From Ruminiclostridium cellulolyticum H10 (GTDB taxonomy: Bacteria > Bacillota > Clostridia > Acetivibrionales > DSM-1351), in assembly GCF_000022065.1 (NCBI RefSeq), contig NC_011898.1:124001-188000 (forward strand): a stretch of 64,000 nucleotides of DNA, in the 5' to 3' direction. Positions 25,934 to 35,947 of the stretch are shown piece after piece. The translations under genes were made by a program, and so were the position numbers. Under the pieces are notes generated by a model. It was not told the DNA's origin, searched no databases, and saw only the letters and a program-made list of their open reading frames with translations. Every line of letters begins with the position of its first letter. The stretch's first letter is position 1.

Positions 25934-26903
25934 GATTTTAAAAATACTAAAAGAAGAAGATAAATATATATCAGGCGAGGATATAAGTAAAGCTTTAAAC
26001 GTTTCAAGAACAGCAGTCTGGAAGCATATAAACGAATTGAGAAATGACGGTTATGTTATACAATCATCTTCGAAAAAAGGATATAGATTCCTTAAGGCTC
26101 CAGACATTCTAGACAAGAGGGAAATCAACATTCCAAAGGGACAGTTTATTGGAAGTAATATCCGGTACTTCGAAGAGATAGACTCAACCAATAGCTATGC
26201 TAAAAAAATTGCAAACGAAGGCTGTGCTCATGGAACAGTTGTTATTTCGGAAGTACAGACAATGGGACGGGGAAGGGTAGGAAGGCAATGGCAGTCTGAT
26301 ACAGCAGAGGGGATATGGTTCTCCATAGTTGTCAGGCCAGACCTTGAGCCTGAAAATATACAGGTGATAACTCTTGCGGCTTCGGTTGCGGTAGTGGAGG
26401 CCATAAAGGAAACATGTGGAATAATTTGCGGAATAAAATGGCCTAATGATATAATATTAAATGGCAGAAAACTTGGAGGTATTCTTACCGAGTTAAGTGC
26501 AGAACCGGGACATGTAAATTATGTTGTAGTTGGAATAGGGTTAAATGCAAATCAGGATTTGGAGCATTTTGATTATGAGATAAGGCAAAAAGCCATTTCA
26601 TTAAAAATGTACGCAGGTAAATCCATATCAAGGGCCAATTTATTAGGCAGTATTTTAACCAGATTTGAAAAAATATATAAGAGCATTCTGCTAGGGGAAA
26701 ACAGGGACATAATAGATAAATGGACAGCTTATTCGGTTACCATAGGCAAGGAAGTCAAGGTTGCATATAAGGATATGGAATATTTTGGAAAAGCCCTATC
26801 CGTTGCATCTGATGGCAGACTTATTGTAGAATGTAAAGATGGAGTAACGAGGGAAATATCAGCAGGCGAGATTCAGGTAAGGGGCTTGCTGGGATATATA
26901 TAG
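25923..26903 (+). CDS. birA: biotin--protein ligase / biotin operon repressor
   Basis: The 326-residue protein joins biotin to acceptor lysines through biotinyl-AMP. It has an N-terminal helix-turn-helix (ISGEDISKALNVSRTAVWKHI), so it is the bifunctional form that also represses transcription. The ligase core has GRGRVGRQW near residues 115-123 and KWPNDI, then a C-terminal SH3-like domain. The GTG start has GAGG six bases before it and overlaps the preceding gene. Biotin synthesis genes are not in the window. Confidence 0.92.
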   Translation: MKNKILKILKEEDKYISGEDISKALNVSRTAVWKHINELRNDGYVIQSSSKKGYRFLKAPDILDKREINIPKGQFIGSNIRYFEEIDSTNSYAKKIANEGCAHGTVVISEVQTMGRGRVGRQWQSDTAEGIWFSIVVRPDLEPENIQVITLAASVAVVEAIKETCGIICGIKWPNDIILNGRKLGGILTELSAEPGHVNYVVVGIGLNANQDLEHFDYEIRQKAISLKMYAGKSISRANLLGSILTRFEKIYKSILLGENRDIIDKWTAYSVTIGKEVKVAYKDMEYFGKALSVASDGRLIVECKDGVTREISAGEIQVRGLLGYI

Positions 26904-26936
26904 TGCTTAGCAAATATGGCAAGGAGGATTTAATCA

Positions 26937-27401
26937 GTGGTTAAAAAAAATGAATATCCGAGAAAAAATTATGTTAAGGCTGATGGACAGGTTGGGCAAC
27001 AGTCAACTCAATCTACGACACAGCAAAAGGTATATCAGAAGGATAGTGTCAGAAGCACCAGACCTCCCAGAGACCAACATAAGGACGGTTTTCAGCCTAG
27101 AGAAAACAATCAGCAAAAACGCGAATTTAATTCCAGGGATAATAGCCAGAGAGAGAATTCAGGCAGGGAATCAGGATCATATAATAATCAGCACAGGGAA
27201 AACAACTATCAGAGAAACTACCACCGTGAAAATTATCAGGGCAGAGAGAATAGAGAGTCGAACAGACAGCATTACCAGAGAACGGCTATCAGACCCCGTG
27301 CTGAGGAAACTGTTGAGGACATTGAAAACGATATAGTAAGGATACAAAAAGAGATAGATCTTGAGTTAAAAGAAATAAGGAGTATGAGGCTCGGAGTCTA
27401 G
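26937..27401 (+). CDS. low-complexity, Arg/Asn/Gln-rich protein
   Basis: The 154-residue protein begins at a GTG with AAGGAGG nine bases upstream. Residues about 1-120 are almost free of hydrophobic residues and full of Arg, Glu, Asn, Gln and Tyr, with six or more REN-type units (RENN, QREN, HRENN, HRENY, GRENR). This looks disordered and could bind nucleic acid. The last 30 residues ([21 protein letters not shown]) form a short coiled coil. I do not recognise the family. It lies between birA and coaX in a tight row. Confidence 0.7.
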   Translation: MVKKNEYPRKNYVKADGQVGQQSTQSTTQQKVYQKDSVRSTRPPRDQHKDGFQPRENNQQKREFNSRDNSQRENSGRESGSYNNQHRENNYQRNYHRENYQGRENRESNRQHYQRTAIRPRAEETVEDIENDIVRIQKEIDLELKEIRSMRLGV

Positions 27402-27421
27402 TCTTGCTATCTGGAGGGAGT

Positions 27422-28189
27422 ATGGTTTTAGTAGTAGATGTGGGTAATACGCACATTGTACTGGGTGTATTTGAAGGTAAGAAGTTGCTTGCGAACTGGA
27501 GACTTGGTACCAATAAAGAGCGGACGTCAGATGAGCTGGGAATGTTGATACTCGGATTGTTTAATCATGAAAAGCTTTCAATAGACAAGGTTAAATCAGT
27601 GGTTGTTGCATCTGTTGTGCCCCCTATTATGTATACATTGGAGCATGCAATAAAGAAATATATAAATATTCAGCCTATGATTATAGGCCCCGGCACAAAG
27701 ACAGGAATAAATATCAGGTATCAGAATCCCAAGGAAGTTGGTGCCGACAGGATAGTAAATGCCGTTGCTGGTTTTGAACTGTATGGCGGCCCCCTTATTA
27801 TTGTAGATATGGGTACGGCTACTACTTTCTGTGCAATATCAGAAAAAGGAGAATATCTTGGAGGCGTCATTTGTCCGGGAATAAAGATAAGTGCAGAGGC
27901 GTTATATCAAAAGGCAGCAAAACTACCTAGAATTGATTTGGTAAAGCCCGAAAGCGTTATCGGAAAGAATACGATTTCAAGTATGCAGTCAGGAGTTTTT
28001 TTTGGATATGTTGGGCAAGTTGATTATATTGTGAATAGAATCAAGAACGAAATGCATGAAGAGAATGTGAGAGTTATTGCAACCGGGGGTATTTCAAGGA
28101 TGATTACTGAGGAATCAATAACGATAAATGAATTTAATCCGACTCTGACCTTAGAAGGCCTAAGGTTAATATACGAGAGAAACGTATAA
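27422..28189 (+). CDS. coaX: type III pantothenate kinase
   Basis: The 255-residue protein catalyses the first step of coenzyme A synthesis. It has the acetate/sugar kinase fold with an N-terminal phosphate loop VVDVGNTH, the pantothenate-site segment [11 protein letters not shown] and the DMGTATTF motif. CoaX is not inhibited by coenzyme A, according to family knowledge. The ATG at 27422 has TGGAGGG seven bases before it. It follows birA and the low-complexity gene in one probable operon ending in a terminator. Confidence 0.93.
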   Translation: MVLVVDVGNTHIVLGVFEGKKLLANWRLGTNKERTSDELGMLILGLFNHEKLSIDKVKSVVVASVVPPIMYTLEHAIKKYINIQPMIIGPGTKTGINIRYQNPKEVGADRIVNAVAGFELYGGPLIIVDMGTATTFCAISEKGEYLGGVICPGIKISAEALYQKAAKLPRIDLVKPESVIGKNTISSMQSGVFFGYVGQVDYIVNRIKNEMHEENVRVIATGGISRMITEESITINEFNPTLTLEGLRLIYERNV

Positions 28190-28194
28190 AAAAC

Positions 28195-28223
28195 AAAAAA
28201 AGACATTTTAGGATGTCTTTTTT
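28195..28223 (+). terminator. terminator after coaX
   Basis: AAAAAAGACA and TGTCTTTTTT form a stem with an 8-nt loop; the T-rich arm serves as the U tract. Confidence 0.8.
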
Positions 28224-28421
28224 AAATGGATAATATTATTTTGTATACATATAGAGTAATGAGGGTTAAAAAAACTCGAATTGGCCACAATAATTGATGT
28301 ATTCTTAAAAATTCGTTATTAATTGGAATAGAAATCTAAAAAAAAAGGAAAAATTATGTTTGTATATTAGAACATATTGTGTTACGCTAATAACAATTGT
28401 GAAAAAAATGGAGGGATTTTA

Positions 28422-29354
28422 ATGGGTTTTAAAGTTGCGATCATAGGAGCAGGATTTGTTGGAGCATCAGCTGCGTATGCGATGTCTATAAACAACTTGG
28501 TTTCTGAATTGGTATTAATTGATGTAAATAAAGAGAAGGCTTATGGTGAAGCACTTGATATCAGCCATGGCTTATCATTCTCAGGAAATATGACAGTTTA
28601 TTCCGGCGACTATTCTGATGTTAAGGATTGTGATGTTATAGTTGTAACTGCAGGGGCAGCAAGAAAACCGGGAGAAACTCGTTTGGACCTTGCTAAAAAG
28701 AATACTATGATCATGAAGAGCATAGTTACTGATATAATGAAGTACTACAATAAGGGTGTTATTGTAAGTGTATCAAATCCTGTTGATGTATTGGCATATA
28801 TGACACAAAAGTGGTCAGGATTGCCTGCAAATAAAGTTATAGGATCAGGAACAGTTCTTGACAGTGCAAGACTGAGAACTCATATCAGTCAGGCATTGGA
28901 TGTAGACATTGCTAACGTTCACGGTTATATTGTTGGTGAACATGGTGATTCTCAGTTGCCATTATGGAGTGCAACACATATAGCAGGAGTACAATTTGAC
29001 GACTATGTAAAAGCTACTGGCTTAAATGTTGATAAGGAAGCTCTTTTCAATGAAGTTAAGGTAGCAGGTGCAACTATTATTAAGAACAAGGGAGCAACTT
29101 ACTACGGTATAGCTCTTTCAATTAACAGAATAGTTGAATCAATCCTGAAGGACTTCAATACTATTATGCCTGTTGGTACAGTTCTTGACGGACAGTACGG
29201 ATTAAAGGATGTTTTATTAAACGTTCCTACGATAGTTGGCGGAAACGGAGCTGAAAAAGTTCTTGAAGTGAACATTACAGATGCAGAATTACAACTTTTG
29301 AAGCATTCAGCTGAACAGGTTAGGGCAGTTATTAACGAAGTTAAAGACATATAA
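28422..29354 (+). CDS. mdh: malate dehydrogenase of the lactate dehydrogenase fold
   Basis: The 310-residue protein has the NAD-binding GAGFVGASAA, an Asp after the second strand (LIDVN, NAD preference) and catalytic His174 in GEHGDS. Overall it resembles L-lactate dehydrogenases. The specificity loop, however, reads ARKPGETR with Arg81 at the place called 102 in lactate dehydrogenase. Gln there selects pyruvate, and Arg selects oxaloacetate. Together with the malic enzyme gene next door, malate dehydrogenase is the better call. The ATG at 28422 has GGAGGG seven bases before it. Confidence 0.85.
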   Translation: MGFKVAIIGAGFVGASAAYAMSINNLVSELVLIDVNKEKAYGEALDISHGLSFSGNMTVYSGDYSDVKDCDVIVVTAGAARKPGETRLDLAKKNTMIMKSIVTDIMKYYNKGVIVSVSNPVDVLAYMTQKWSGLPANKVIGSGTVLDSARLRTHISQALDVDIANVHGYIVGEHGDSQLPLWSATHIAGVQFDDYVKATGLNVDKEALFNEVKVAGATIIKNKGATYYGIALSINRIVESILKDFNTIMPVGTVLDGQYGLKDVLLNVPTIVGGNGAEKVLEVNITDAELQLLKHSAEQVRAVINEVKDI

Positions 29355-29400
29355 ATTTTAAAACTCGATACTGTCTTTAACTCAAAGAATAAAAAATAAG

Positions 29401-29418
29401 TTGTGAAAGATTTCACAA
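29401..29418. promoter_or_regulatory. Rex-type redox operator
   Basis: TTGTGAAAGATTTCACAA is a perfect inverted repeat of two 8-base arms around GA. It matches the Rex form TTGTGAANNNNTTCACAA exactly. It lies 47 bases after the mdh stop and 125 bases before the malic enzyme start, where it could control a promoter for the latter. Rex releases DNA when NADH is high. Confidence 0.75.
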
Positions 29419-29437
29419 TAGTGTAGAATTAAAGAGG

Positions 29438-29487
29438 AACAAATAAACATACTTATTCTTTCGATGAAGTATCCCGTTTATTTGTTT
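29438..29487 (+). terminator. hairpin between mdh and malic enzyme
   Basis: An outer 11-bp stem (AACAAATAAAC with GTTTATTTGTT) encloses an inner 6-bp stem (ATACTT with AAGTAT). Only TTTCTT follows, so it is a weak terminator or an mRNA structural element between the two genes. Confidence 0.45.
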
Positions 29488-29542
29488 CTTGCATTAAGAA
29501 AAAACCGAAATACTTACTATTTTAATGTTTGGAGGAATATCA

Positions 29543-30718
29543 ATGGGTAATATTTATGAGGATTCACTAAAAGCCCACGAAGAGTGGCAGGGAAAGATAG
29601 AAGTTGTATGTAAGGCTCCTTTAAAGGACAAAAGAGATCTTTCTTTAGCTTATTCACCTGGAGTAGCTCAACCATGTCTCGAAATTCAAAAAGACGTTGA
29701 GAACTCTTACAAATACACCAGAAGACACAATCTTGTAGCAGTTGTCACTGACGGTACTGCTGTACTTGGTTTAGGAGATATCGGACCCGAAGCAGGTATG
29801 CCTGTTATGGAAGGTAAATGCTGTTTGTTCAAGACTTTTGGTGATGTTGATGCATTCCCTCTCTGTATAAAGTCAAAAGATGTTGACACAATTGTTAACA
29901 CAATTAAATTGCTTTCAGGAAGCTTTGGCGGCGTAAATCTTGAAGATATAGCTGCTCCAAGATGTTTTGAAATCGAAGAAAGATTAAAGAAGGAAACTGA
30001 TATTCCTATATTCCACGATGACCAGCATGGAACAGCTATTGTTACAGCTGCAGGTCTTATCAATGCTTTAAAGGTTGTTGGTAAGAAGATGGAGGATATC
30101 TCAATAGTTGTAAACGGTGCTGGTGCTGCTGCTATAGCTATTACAAAACTTCTTTTCTCCATGGGGCTCAGAAAGGTTGTTCTTTGTGACACAAAGGGTG
30201 CTATCTACGAGGGTAGAGACAACCTTAATCCGATAAAGGCTGAAATGGCTAAAATCACTAATCTTGAAGGCAAAAAAGGTTTATTGAAGGATGTTATTGT
30301 TGGTGCAGACGTATTTATCGGAGTTTCAGCGGCTAACCTAGTAACAAAAGAAATGGTTAAGTCAATGGCTAAAGACCCGATTATCTTTGCTCAAGCAAAC
30401 CCAACTCCTGAAATTCTGCCTGAAGATGCTCTCGAAGCTGGTGCTGCTGTTGTTGGGACAGGCCGTTCAGACTATCCAAATCAGGTTAACAATGTTCTTG
30501 CATTCCCTGGTATATTCAGAGGAACTTTCGATGTAGGAGCACGTGAAATAAATGATGAAATGAAGATAGCTGCTGCATACGCAATCGCAGGACTTGTTAG
30601 CGATGAAGAAAGAAATGCAGAGTATGTAATTCCGGCTCCATTCGATCCTAGAGTAGCAAAAGCAGTTGCAGAAGGTGTTGCTGAAGCAGCTAGAAAATCA
30701 GGTGTAGCTAGAAGGTAA
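29543..30718 (+). CDS. malic enzyme (oxaloacetate-independent malate decarboxylation to pyruvate)
   Basis: The 391-residue protein is the short bacterial malic enzyme: LAYSPGVAQPCLEI, the metal-binding FHDDQHGTAIV and a nucleotide-binding VNGAGAAAIA. There is no phosphotransacetylase domain. With mdh it forms the malate shunt from oxaloacetate to pyruvate that clostridia use in place of, or beside, pyruvate kinase, moving electrons between NADH and NADPH. The start at 29543 has GGAGGA six bases before it; an ATG at 29525 is less likely. A Rex-type operator lies upstream. Confidence 0.92.
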   Translation: MGNIYEDSLKAHEEWQGKIEVVCKAPLKDKRDLSLAYSPGVAQPCLEIQKDVENSYKYTRRHNLVAVVTDGTAVLGLGDIGPEAGMPVMEGKCCLFKTFGDVDAFPLCIKSKDVDTIVNTIKLLSGSFGGVNLEDIAAPRCFEIEERLKKETDIPIFHDDQHGTAIVTAAGLINALKVVGKKMEDISIVVNGAGAAAIAITKLLFSMGLRKVVLCDTKGAIYEGRDNLNPIKAEMAKITNLEGKKGLLKDVIVGADVFIGVSAANLVTKEMVKSMAKDPIIFAQANPTPEILPEDALEAGAAVVGTGRSDYPNQVNNVLAFPGIFRGTFDVGAREINDEMKIAAAYAIAGLVSDEERNAEYVIPAPFDPRVAKAVAEGVAEAARKSGVARR

Positions 30719-30736
30719 TTTATTAGGTTTGAGTTA

Positions 30737-30764
30737 AAAGACTGCCGTCAGGCAGTCTTTTTTT
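30737..30764 (+). terminator. terminator after malic enzyme
   Basis: AAAGACTGCC and GGCAGTCTTT form a perfect 10-bp stem with a GTCA loop, and the T run continues past the stem. Confidence 0.9.
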
Positions 30765-30849
30765 GCATTGAAGCTGTGCAATACAACGCTTCCGACTATT
30801 TATTTTACTTATTTAATTAAAATTTATATAGGCTGATTAAAAGTGAATA

Positions 30850-30878
30850 TTGAACGTAAAAGGTATATTATCTATAAT
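30850..30878 (+). promoter_or_regulatory. candidate promoter of the uxuB operon
   Basis: TTGAAC (30850-30855) and TATAAT (30873-30878) are 17 bases apart. The start codon is about 170 bases further on, leaving a long leader. A second TATAAT at 31000-31005 lacks a good -35. The whole 288-base region before uxuB holds no gene. Confidence 0.55.
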
Positions 30879-31052
30879 GGTGACGAAAGATGTTGACAGC
30901 ATTTTTTACTATGGTAATTAAGTTTAAATATTATCCCTGACGAATTTTGAGACAAAGTTCGGTTTGGGATATTTTATTTATGTTTTGCCATTAACTGTTT
31001 ATAATGAAACCGGAAACTAATAACTTTTATACTTTGAGGGGGTGAAAGACAT

Positions 31053-32666
31053 ATGAAATTAAATAGAAATGGAATAAAGGATTACAGTGCATGGGCAGCT
31101 AACCAAGTAGAGATGCCTAAATTTGATTATGACAAAGTGCTCGGTAAAACAAAAGAAGAGCCAAAGTGGCTTCATTTTGGTGGGGGTAATATATTCAGAG
31201 GATTTATAGCAGCACTGCAGCAAAATTTACTGAATTCAGGGAAAGCGGATTCAGGAATAATTGTAGCAGAAACCTTTGATTACGAAATTATTGATAAAGT
31301 ATACAAACCTTTTGATAATCTCAGCCTTTTGGTTCACCTTAATCCGGATGGAAGTTTGGAAAAGAAAGTCATTGCCAGTGTTTCAGAAAGTTTGACAGGA
31401 GATACGGCTAGAACTAAGGACTGGGAGCGGTTAAAATATATTTTTCGTAAACCGTCATTACAAATGGTCAGCTTTACAGTTACAGAAAAAGGATATTCGC
31501 TAACTGGAATGTCAAATGAATTTCTGCCTGATGTACTACACGATATGGAGAATGGATTCAAGGAACCAAAGAGTCTTATTGCAAAAACATCATCATTGCT
31601 GTACGTCAGGTACTTGGCAGGAGCATTTCCGATTGCGATGGTCAGCATGGATAATTGTTCACATAACGGGGATCGTTTGAAAAAATCGATTCAGACAATT
31701 ATTCAAAAATGGGTTGATAACGAAATAGTAGAAAAGGGTTTTTTGGAATATATCAATAACTCATCAAAGGTTTCATTCCCTTGTTCAATGATTGATAAAA
31801 TTACTCCAAGGCCTTCTGAAACTGTAAATAAGGCATTAATGGAAATGGGACTTGAGGACACAGAAATTATTCGTACAAGCAGGAATACATATATCTCCCA
31901 ATTTGTAAACGCAGAGAAGCCTCAGTATCTTGTAATTGAAGACCAATTCCCCAATGGAAGAATGCCACTTGAGGATGCAGGAGTATTTTTTACAGATAAG
32001 AGAACGGTTGAAAACGTTGAGAGAATGAAGGTTACAACATGCCTGAATCCTTTGCACACCGCACTTGCTATATTCGGATGTCTCTTGGGCTATACACTCA
32101 TTGCCGATGAAATGAAGAATACCCAACTGAGAAAGCTGGTAGAGAAAATAGGCTATGAGGAGGGAATGCCCGTAGTTATAAACCCGGGAATCATAGACCC
32201 GCAGGCTTTTATAGATGAAGTAATAAACCAGCGTTTCCCCAATCCATATATACCGGACACACCTCAAAGAATAGCATGTGACACATCACAAAAAATATCG
32301 GTTCGCTTTGGTGAAACAATAAAAACTTATGTCAGCCATCCGAATTATGATGTAAAAAGCCTAACATATATTCCTCTTGTAATAGCTGGCTGGTGCAGAT
32401 ATCTTATGGGAATAGACGATAATGGCAATATCATGGAGTTAAGTCCTGACCCGATGCTTGAGCAGTTAAAAACGTATATTTCTGCAATTGAACTGGGAAA
32501 GGCAGAAACAGTTGGTCAGCATTTAAAGCCGTTATTATCAAATGATAAGATTTTCGGTGTAAACCTCTACGAAGTAGGTTTGGGTGAAAAGATTGAAGGA
32601 TATTTCATGGAATTCATAGAAGGTAAGAATTCTGTTAAGAATGTTTTGAAAAAATATTTAAAATAA
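31053..32666 (+). CDS. uxuB: D-fructuronate reductase (mannonate oxidoreductase)
   Basis: The 537-residue protein belongs to the polyol/mannitol long-chain dehydrogenase family. It has an N-terminal NAD-binding region ([15 protein letters not shown]) and a central catalytic part with [15 protein letters not shown] and the lysine/histidine region [13 protein letters not shown]. Its place directly before mannonate dehydratase and alpha-glucuronidase supports reduction of D-fructuronate to D-mannonate over mannitol or tagaturonate activity. A GAGGGGGTGAAAG ribosome site precedes the ATG. uxaC and kdg genes are not in the window. Confidence 0.85.
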   Translation: MKLNRNGIKDYSAWAANQVEMPKFDYDKVLGKTKEEPKWLHFGGGNIFRGFIAALQQNLLNSGKADSGIIVAETFDYEIIDKVYKPFDNLSLLVHLNPDGSLEKKVIASVSESLTGDTARTKDWERLKYIFRKPSLQMVSFTVTEKGYSLTGMSNEFLPDVLHDMENGFKEPKSLIAKTSSLLYVRYLAGAFPIAMVSMDNCSHNGDRLKKSIQTIIQKWVDNEIVEKGFLEYINNSSKVSFPCSMIDKITPRPSETVNKALMEMGLEDTEIIRTSRNTYISQFVNAEKPQYLVIEDQFPNGRMPLEDAGVFFTDKRTVENVERMKVTTCLNPLHTALAIFGCLLGYTLIADEMKNTQLRKLVEKIGYEEGMPVVINPGIIDPQAFIDEVINQRFPNPYIPDTPQRIACDTSQKISVRFGETIKTYVSHPNYDVKSLTYIPLVIAGWCRYLMGIDDNGNIMELSPDPMLEQLKTYISAIELGKAETVGQHLKPLLSNDKIFGVNLYEVGLGEKIEGYFMEFIEGKNSVKNVLKKYLK

Positions 32667-32691
32667 ATTAATGTATTGGGAGGTGGTACTT

Positions 32692-33774
32692 ATGAACATG
32701 ACCTTTCGATGGTTCGGTGAAAAGGATGATAGTATCAGTTTAGAGCAAATAAGACAAATACCCGGCGTTACAGGAGTTGTCGGAGCTTTGTATGATGTAC
32801 CTGTTGGCGACGTTTGGCCAATGGATAAAATTATTGCACTAAAGGATTCTGTTGAAAAGGCTGGCTTAAAGCTTGAGGTTATTGAGAGTGTAAATGTACA
32901 TGAAGATATCAAACTGGGGCTTTCAAGCAGGGATAAATACATTGAAAATTACAGACAATCTATAATTAACTTGGGGAAAGCAGGGGTAAAGGTTATATGC
33001 TATAACTTCATGCCTGTATTTGACTGGCTGAGAAATAATCTTGCATATCCATTGCTGGATGGCTCCAACGCACTTTGCTATGACCACGATATAGTAAAGG
33101 ATATAGACCCGGTTAAACTGGTAGAGGATACTGCCAAAAGCTCTAACGGGTTTACACTGCCGGGCTGGGAACCTGAAAGATTAAGCGAATTAAAAGATAC
33201 ATTTGAAAAATACAAGAACGTGAATGAAGATAAATTATTTGACAACCTGGAATATTTTCTGGAAAATATTATTTCTGCATGTGAGGAAGCCGACGTAAAA
33301 ATGGCTATACATCCAGATGATCCACCGTGGCCTCTTTTTGGTCTGCCAAGGATTGTTACCGATAGGAAAAATCTTGAAAGACTTGTTAATCTAGTTGACA
33401 GTCCATATAATGGGTTGACCCTTTGCAGTGGCTCTTTGGGAGCAAACCCAGATAACAATATACCTGATTTGATAAGGAATTTTGGCAAAATGGGGAGAAT
33501 TCATTTCGGTCATGTAAGAAACCTTAAGTTCTTTGGAGAAAGAAAATTCCATGAATCTTCTCACCTTTCATTAGACGGTTCCTTCGATATGTTTGAAATT
33601 ATGAAGGCATACCACGATATAGGGTTTAAAGGGTATATACGGCCTGATCACGGCAGAATGATATGGGCTGAAAAGGCAAGGCCGGGATATGGCCTCTATG
33701 ACAGGGCATTAGGCGTTACTTATCTTAACGGATTATGGGAAGCGATAGGGAAAATGACCAGCGGGGGGGAATAA
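32692..33774 (+). CDS. uxuA: D-mannonate dehydratase
   Basis: The 360-residue protein begins MNMTFRWFG and has the conserved segments [43 protein letters not shown] and the C-terminal IRPDHGRM. These are landmarks of UxuA, a metal-dependent enzyme converting D-mannonate to 2-keto-3-deoxygluconate. The start at 32692 has GGGAGGTGG a few bases before it; the ATG at 32671 lies upstream of that site. It sits 25 bases after uxuB and 2 bases before the glucuronidase gene. Confidence 0.93.
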   Translation: MNMTFRWFGEKDDSISLEQIRQIPGVTGVVGALYDVPVGDVWPMDKIIALKDSVEKAGLKLEVIESVNVHEDIKLGLSSRDKYIENYRQSIINLGKAGVKVICYNFMPVFDWLRNNLAYPLLDGSNALCYDHDIVKDIDPVKLVEDTAKSSNGFTLPGWEPERLSELKDTFEKYKNVNEDKLFDNLEYFLENIISACEEADVKMAIHPDDPPWPLFGLPRIVTDRKNLERLVNLVDSPYNGLTLCSGSLGANPDNNIPDLIRNFGKMGRIHFGHVRNLKFFGERKFHESSHLSLDGSFDMFEIMKAYHDIGFKGYIRPDHGRMIWAEKARPGYGLYDRALGVTYLNGLWEAIGKMTSGGE

Positions 33775-33775
33775 A

Positions 33776-35869
33776 GTGTATAAATCAAACGTAAATGATG
33801 AGCTATACGGTGCAAATGGATATAACTGTTGGCTTGGATATCATCTGCTTGAAAACGGAGAGCTAAGAGAAAACTATTCCCAATGGGCCTCCAATATAGT
33901 AATTTCTAAAGAACCGGACGAAATAAAAATAGCTTTAAGCGAACTTAAAAGCGGAATAAATGGAATATTGGGAGTTGATGCTGTTGTTGTAACCAGAGAG
34001 CCGGAACAAAGCTCCTGCATTGCTCTGGGTGTGCTTGGAAGAGGACAGAACATTGATAGCTATGTAAAATACGATGAGGTAGTGCAAATCGGTAATGAAG
34101 GCTTTATAATCAAGGCATTTAAAACTGGTAATAGTGAAATCGTTGTTGTTGCCGGTACAACCACAAAAGGCCTACTCTACGGAGTATTCAGTCTGTTGAG
34201 ACTACTGCAAACTGAGGCAACGATTTCAGGTATCTTGAAGATTGAAAATCCTGCAAACCAGCTTCGTATTATAAACCATTGGGACAATATCGATGGAAGT
34301 ATTGAAAGAGGTTATGCGGGTAAATCCATTTTCTTTACGGATAATAAAGTAACCGAAGACCTTGGCAGAATAAAAGACTATGCAAGACTTTTATGCTCTG
34401 TTGGAATAAACAGTATTGTTATAAACAATGTTAATGTTCACAAGTATGAGAGTATGCTTATAACAGACAAATATCTCAATGATGTTGCAAGTCTGGCTCA
34501 AATATTCCGTGACTACGGTATAAAGCTGTATCTTAGTGCAAATTTTGCAAGTACTATTGAAATAGGAGGACTAGCTACGGCCGACCCGTTGGACCCGCAA
34601 GTAAGAAAGTGGTGGAAGGAGAAGGCCGATGAGATATACTCGTTGATACCTGACTTTGGTGGTTTTCTGATTAAGGCAGATTCCGAATTCCGGCCTGGGC
34701 CTTTTACTTATGGACGTACCCATGCGGATGGTGCCAATATGCTTGCAGAAGCCTTGGAACCATACGGCGGCCTGGTTATATGGAGATGCTTTGTATACAA
34801 CTGTATGCAGGATTGGCGTGATCGCATCACAGATAGGGCTAGGGCTGCCTATGACAACTTTATGCCTCTTGACGGCTTGTTCAGGGAAAATGTATTGCTT
34901 CAGATAAAAAACGGCCCTATGGACTTTCAGGTGCGTGAGCCGGTATCTCCTTTATTCGGGGGATTACAAAAAACAAACCAGCTATTGGAGCTTCAGATTA
35001 CTCAGGAATACACAGGACAACAAAAGCACTTATGCTATCTGGTGCCAATGTGGAAGGAGATACTGGACTTTGATACAATGGCAAAGGGTAGGAACACAAG
35101 TGTGAAAAAAATTATCACAGGATCCGTGTTCAATAACAAATTAGGCGGAATGGCAGCGGTAACAAATATAGGAAATGACCTGAACTGGACGGGCCACCAA
35201 ATGGCTCAGTCAAATACATACGGTTATGCACGTTTGTGTTGGAATCCTGATTTATCAGCTGAAAAGATTACTGATGAATGGGTTAGAATGACTTACTCAA
35301 ATTATGAAAAGGTTGTGAATACCGTAAAGGAAATGCTGCTGGGTTCATGGAGAACCTATGAGAATTATACTTCTCCTCTGGGAATAGGTTGGATGGTTAA
35401 TCCCAATCACCATTACGGGCCGAATGTAGACGGATATGAATATGATAAGTGGGGAACATATCACAGGGCAGACCATAAGGGGATCGGAGTAGACAGAACA
35501 GTCAAGAGCGGAACAGGATATGCGGGACAATATCACAAGGATGTTGCCGGGATTTATGAGGACATGGACAAGTGTCCTGAGGAGCTTTTGCTATTTTTCC
35601 ACCATATGCCCTACGACTACATACTAAAATCAGGCGAAACGCTGATTCAATACATTTACAACACCCATTTCAAAGGGGTTGAGGAGGTAGAAGAATTGAG
35701 GAACAAGTGGTTTAGTCTGAAAGGTTGGATTAGCGAGGAAATATTTCTGCACGTTCTGGAAAGATTGGACGGACAGTTGGAACATTCCAAAGAGTGGAGA
35801 GATGTTATAAATACATATTTCTATCGAAAAACAGGTATATCTGATGAACTTGGCAGAAAAATATATTAA
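33776..35869 (+). CDS. aguA: alpha-glucuronidase, family GH67
   Basis: The 697-residue enzyme removes (4-O-methyl)glucuronic acid from the end of xylo-oligosaccharides. GH67 landmarks include [10 protein letters not shown] with candidate acid Glu304 and the pair Asp383 and Glu388 in [11 protein letters not shown]. There is no signal peptide, so it works in the cytoplasm on imported aldouronates. The GTG start has a GGGGGGG ribosome site five bases before it and lies two bases after uxuA, so release and breakdown of glucuronate are encoded together. Confidence 0.92.
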   Translation: MYKSNVNDELYGANGYNCWLGYHLLENGELRENYSQWASNIVISKEPDEIKIALSELKSGINGILGVDAVVVTREPEQSSCIALGVLGRGQNIDSYVKYDEVVQIGNEGFIIKAFKTGNSEIVVVAGTTTKGLLYGVFSLLRLLQTEATISGILKIENPANQLRIINHWDNIDGSIERGYAGKSIFFTDNKVTEDLGRIKDYARLLCSVGINSIVINNVNVHKYESMLITDKYLNDVASLAQIFRDYGIKLYLSANFASTIEIGGLATADPLDPQVRKWWKEKADEIYSLIPDFGGFLIKADSEFRPGPFTYGRTHADGANMLAEALEPYGGLVIWRCFVYNCMQDWRDRITDRARAAYDNFMPLDGLFRENVLLQIKNGPMDFQVREPVSPLFGGLQKTNQLLELQITQEYTGQQKHLCYLVPMWKEILDFDTMAKGRNTSVKKIITGSVFNNKLGGMAAVTNIGNDLNWTGHQMAQSNTYGYARLCWNPDLSAEKITDEWVRMTYSNYEKVVNTVKEMLLGSWRTYENYTSPLGIGWMVNPNHHYGPNVDGYEYDKWGTYHRADHKGIGVDRTVKSGTGYAGQYHKDVAGIYEDMDKCPEELLLFFHHMPYDYILKSGETLIQYIYNTHFKGVEEVEELRNKWFSLKGWISEEIFLHVLERLDGQLEHSKEWRDVINTYFYRKTGISDELGRKIY

Positions 35870-35882
35870 ATAATATACCATA

Positions 35883-35934
35883 AAAGGGGCTGCTGCAAAA
35901 CGAAGAGTTTTTCTGTTTTAACACCGGCCCCTTC
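35883..35934. terminator. bidirectional terminator between aguA and the AraC regulator
   Basis: AAGGGGC pairs with GCCCCTT, with a second inner pairing of AAAAC with GTTTT. It lies between convergent genes. The minus strand has a TTTT run after the stem; the plus strand run is poorer. Confidence 0.6.
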
Positions 35935-35947
35935 TACATATGTAAAT

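Noticed and set aside
26950-27336. Second long open frame inside the low-complexity gene
   Set aside because: It has no ribosome site and arises from biased codon content; the GTG frame at 26937 has AAGGAGG and a coherent coiled-coil end.
28377-28421. A Rex-like site (TTGTGTTACGCTAATAACAA) before mdh
   Set aside because: The half sites are two bases too far apart and match poorly; only the site at 29401 fits the Rex form exactly.
30893-30920. TTGACA at 30893 as the main uxuB promoter
   Set aside because: The -35 is perfect, but no acceptable -10 lies 16-18 bases downstream; the TTGAAC/TATAAT pair at 30850 is better.
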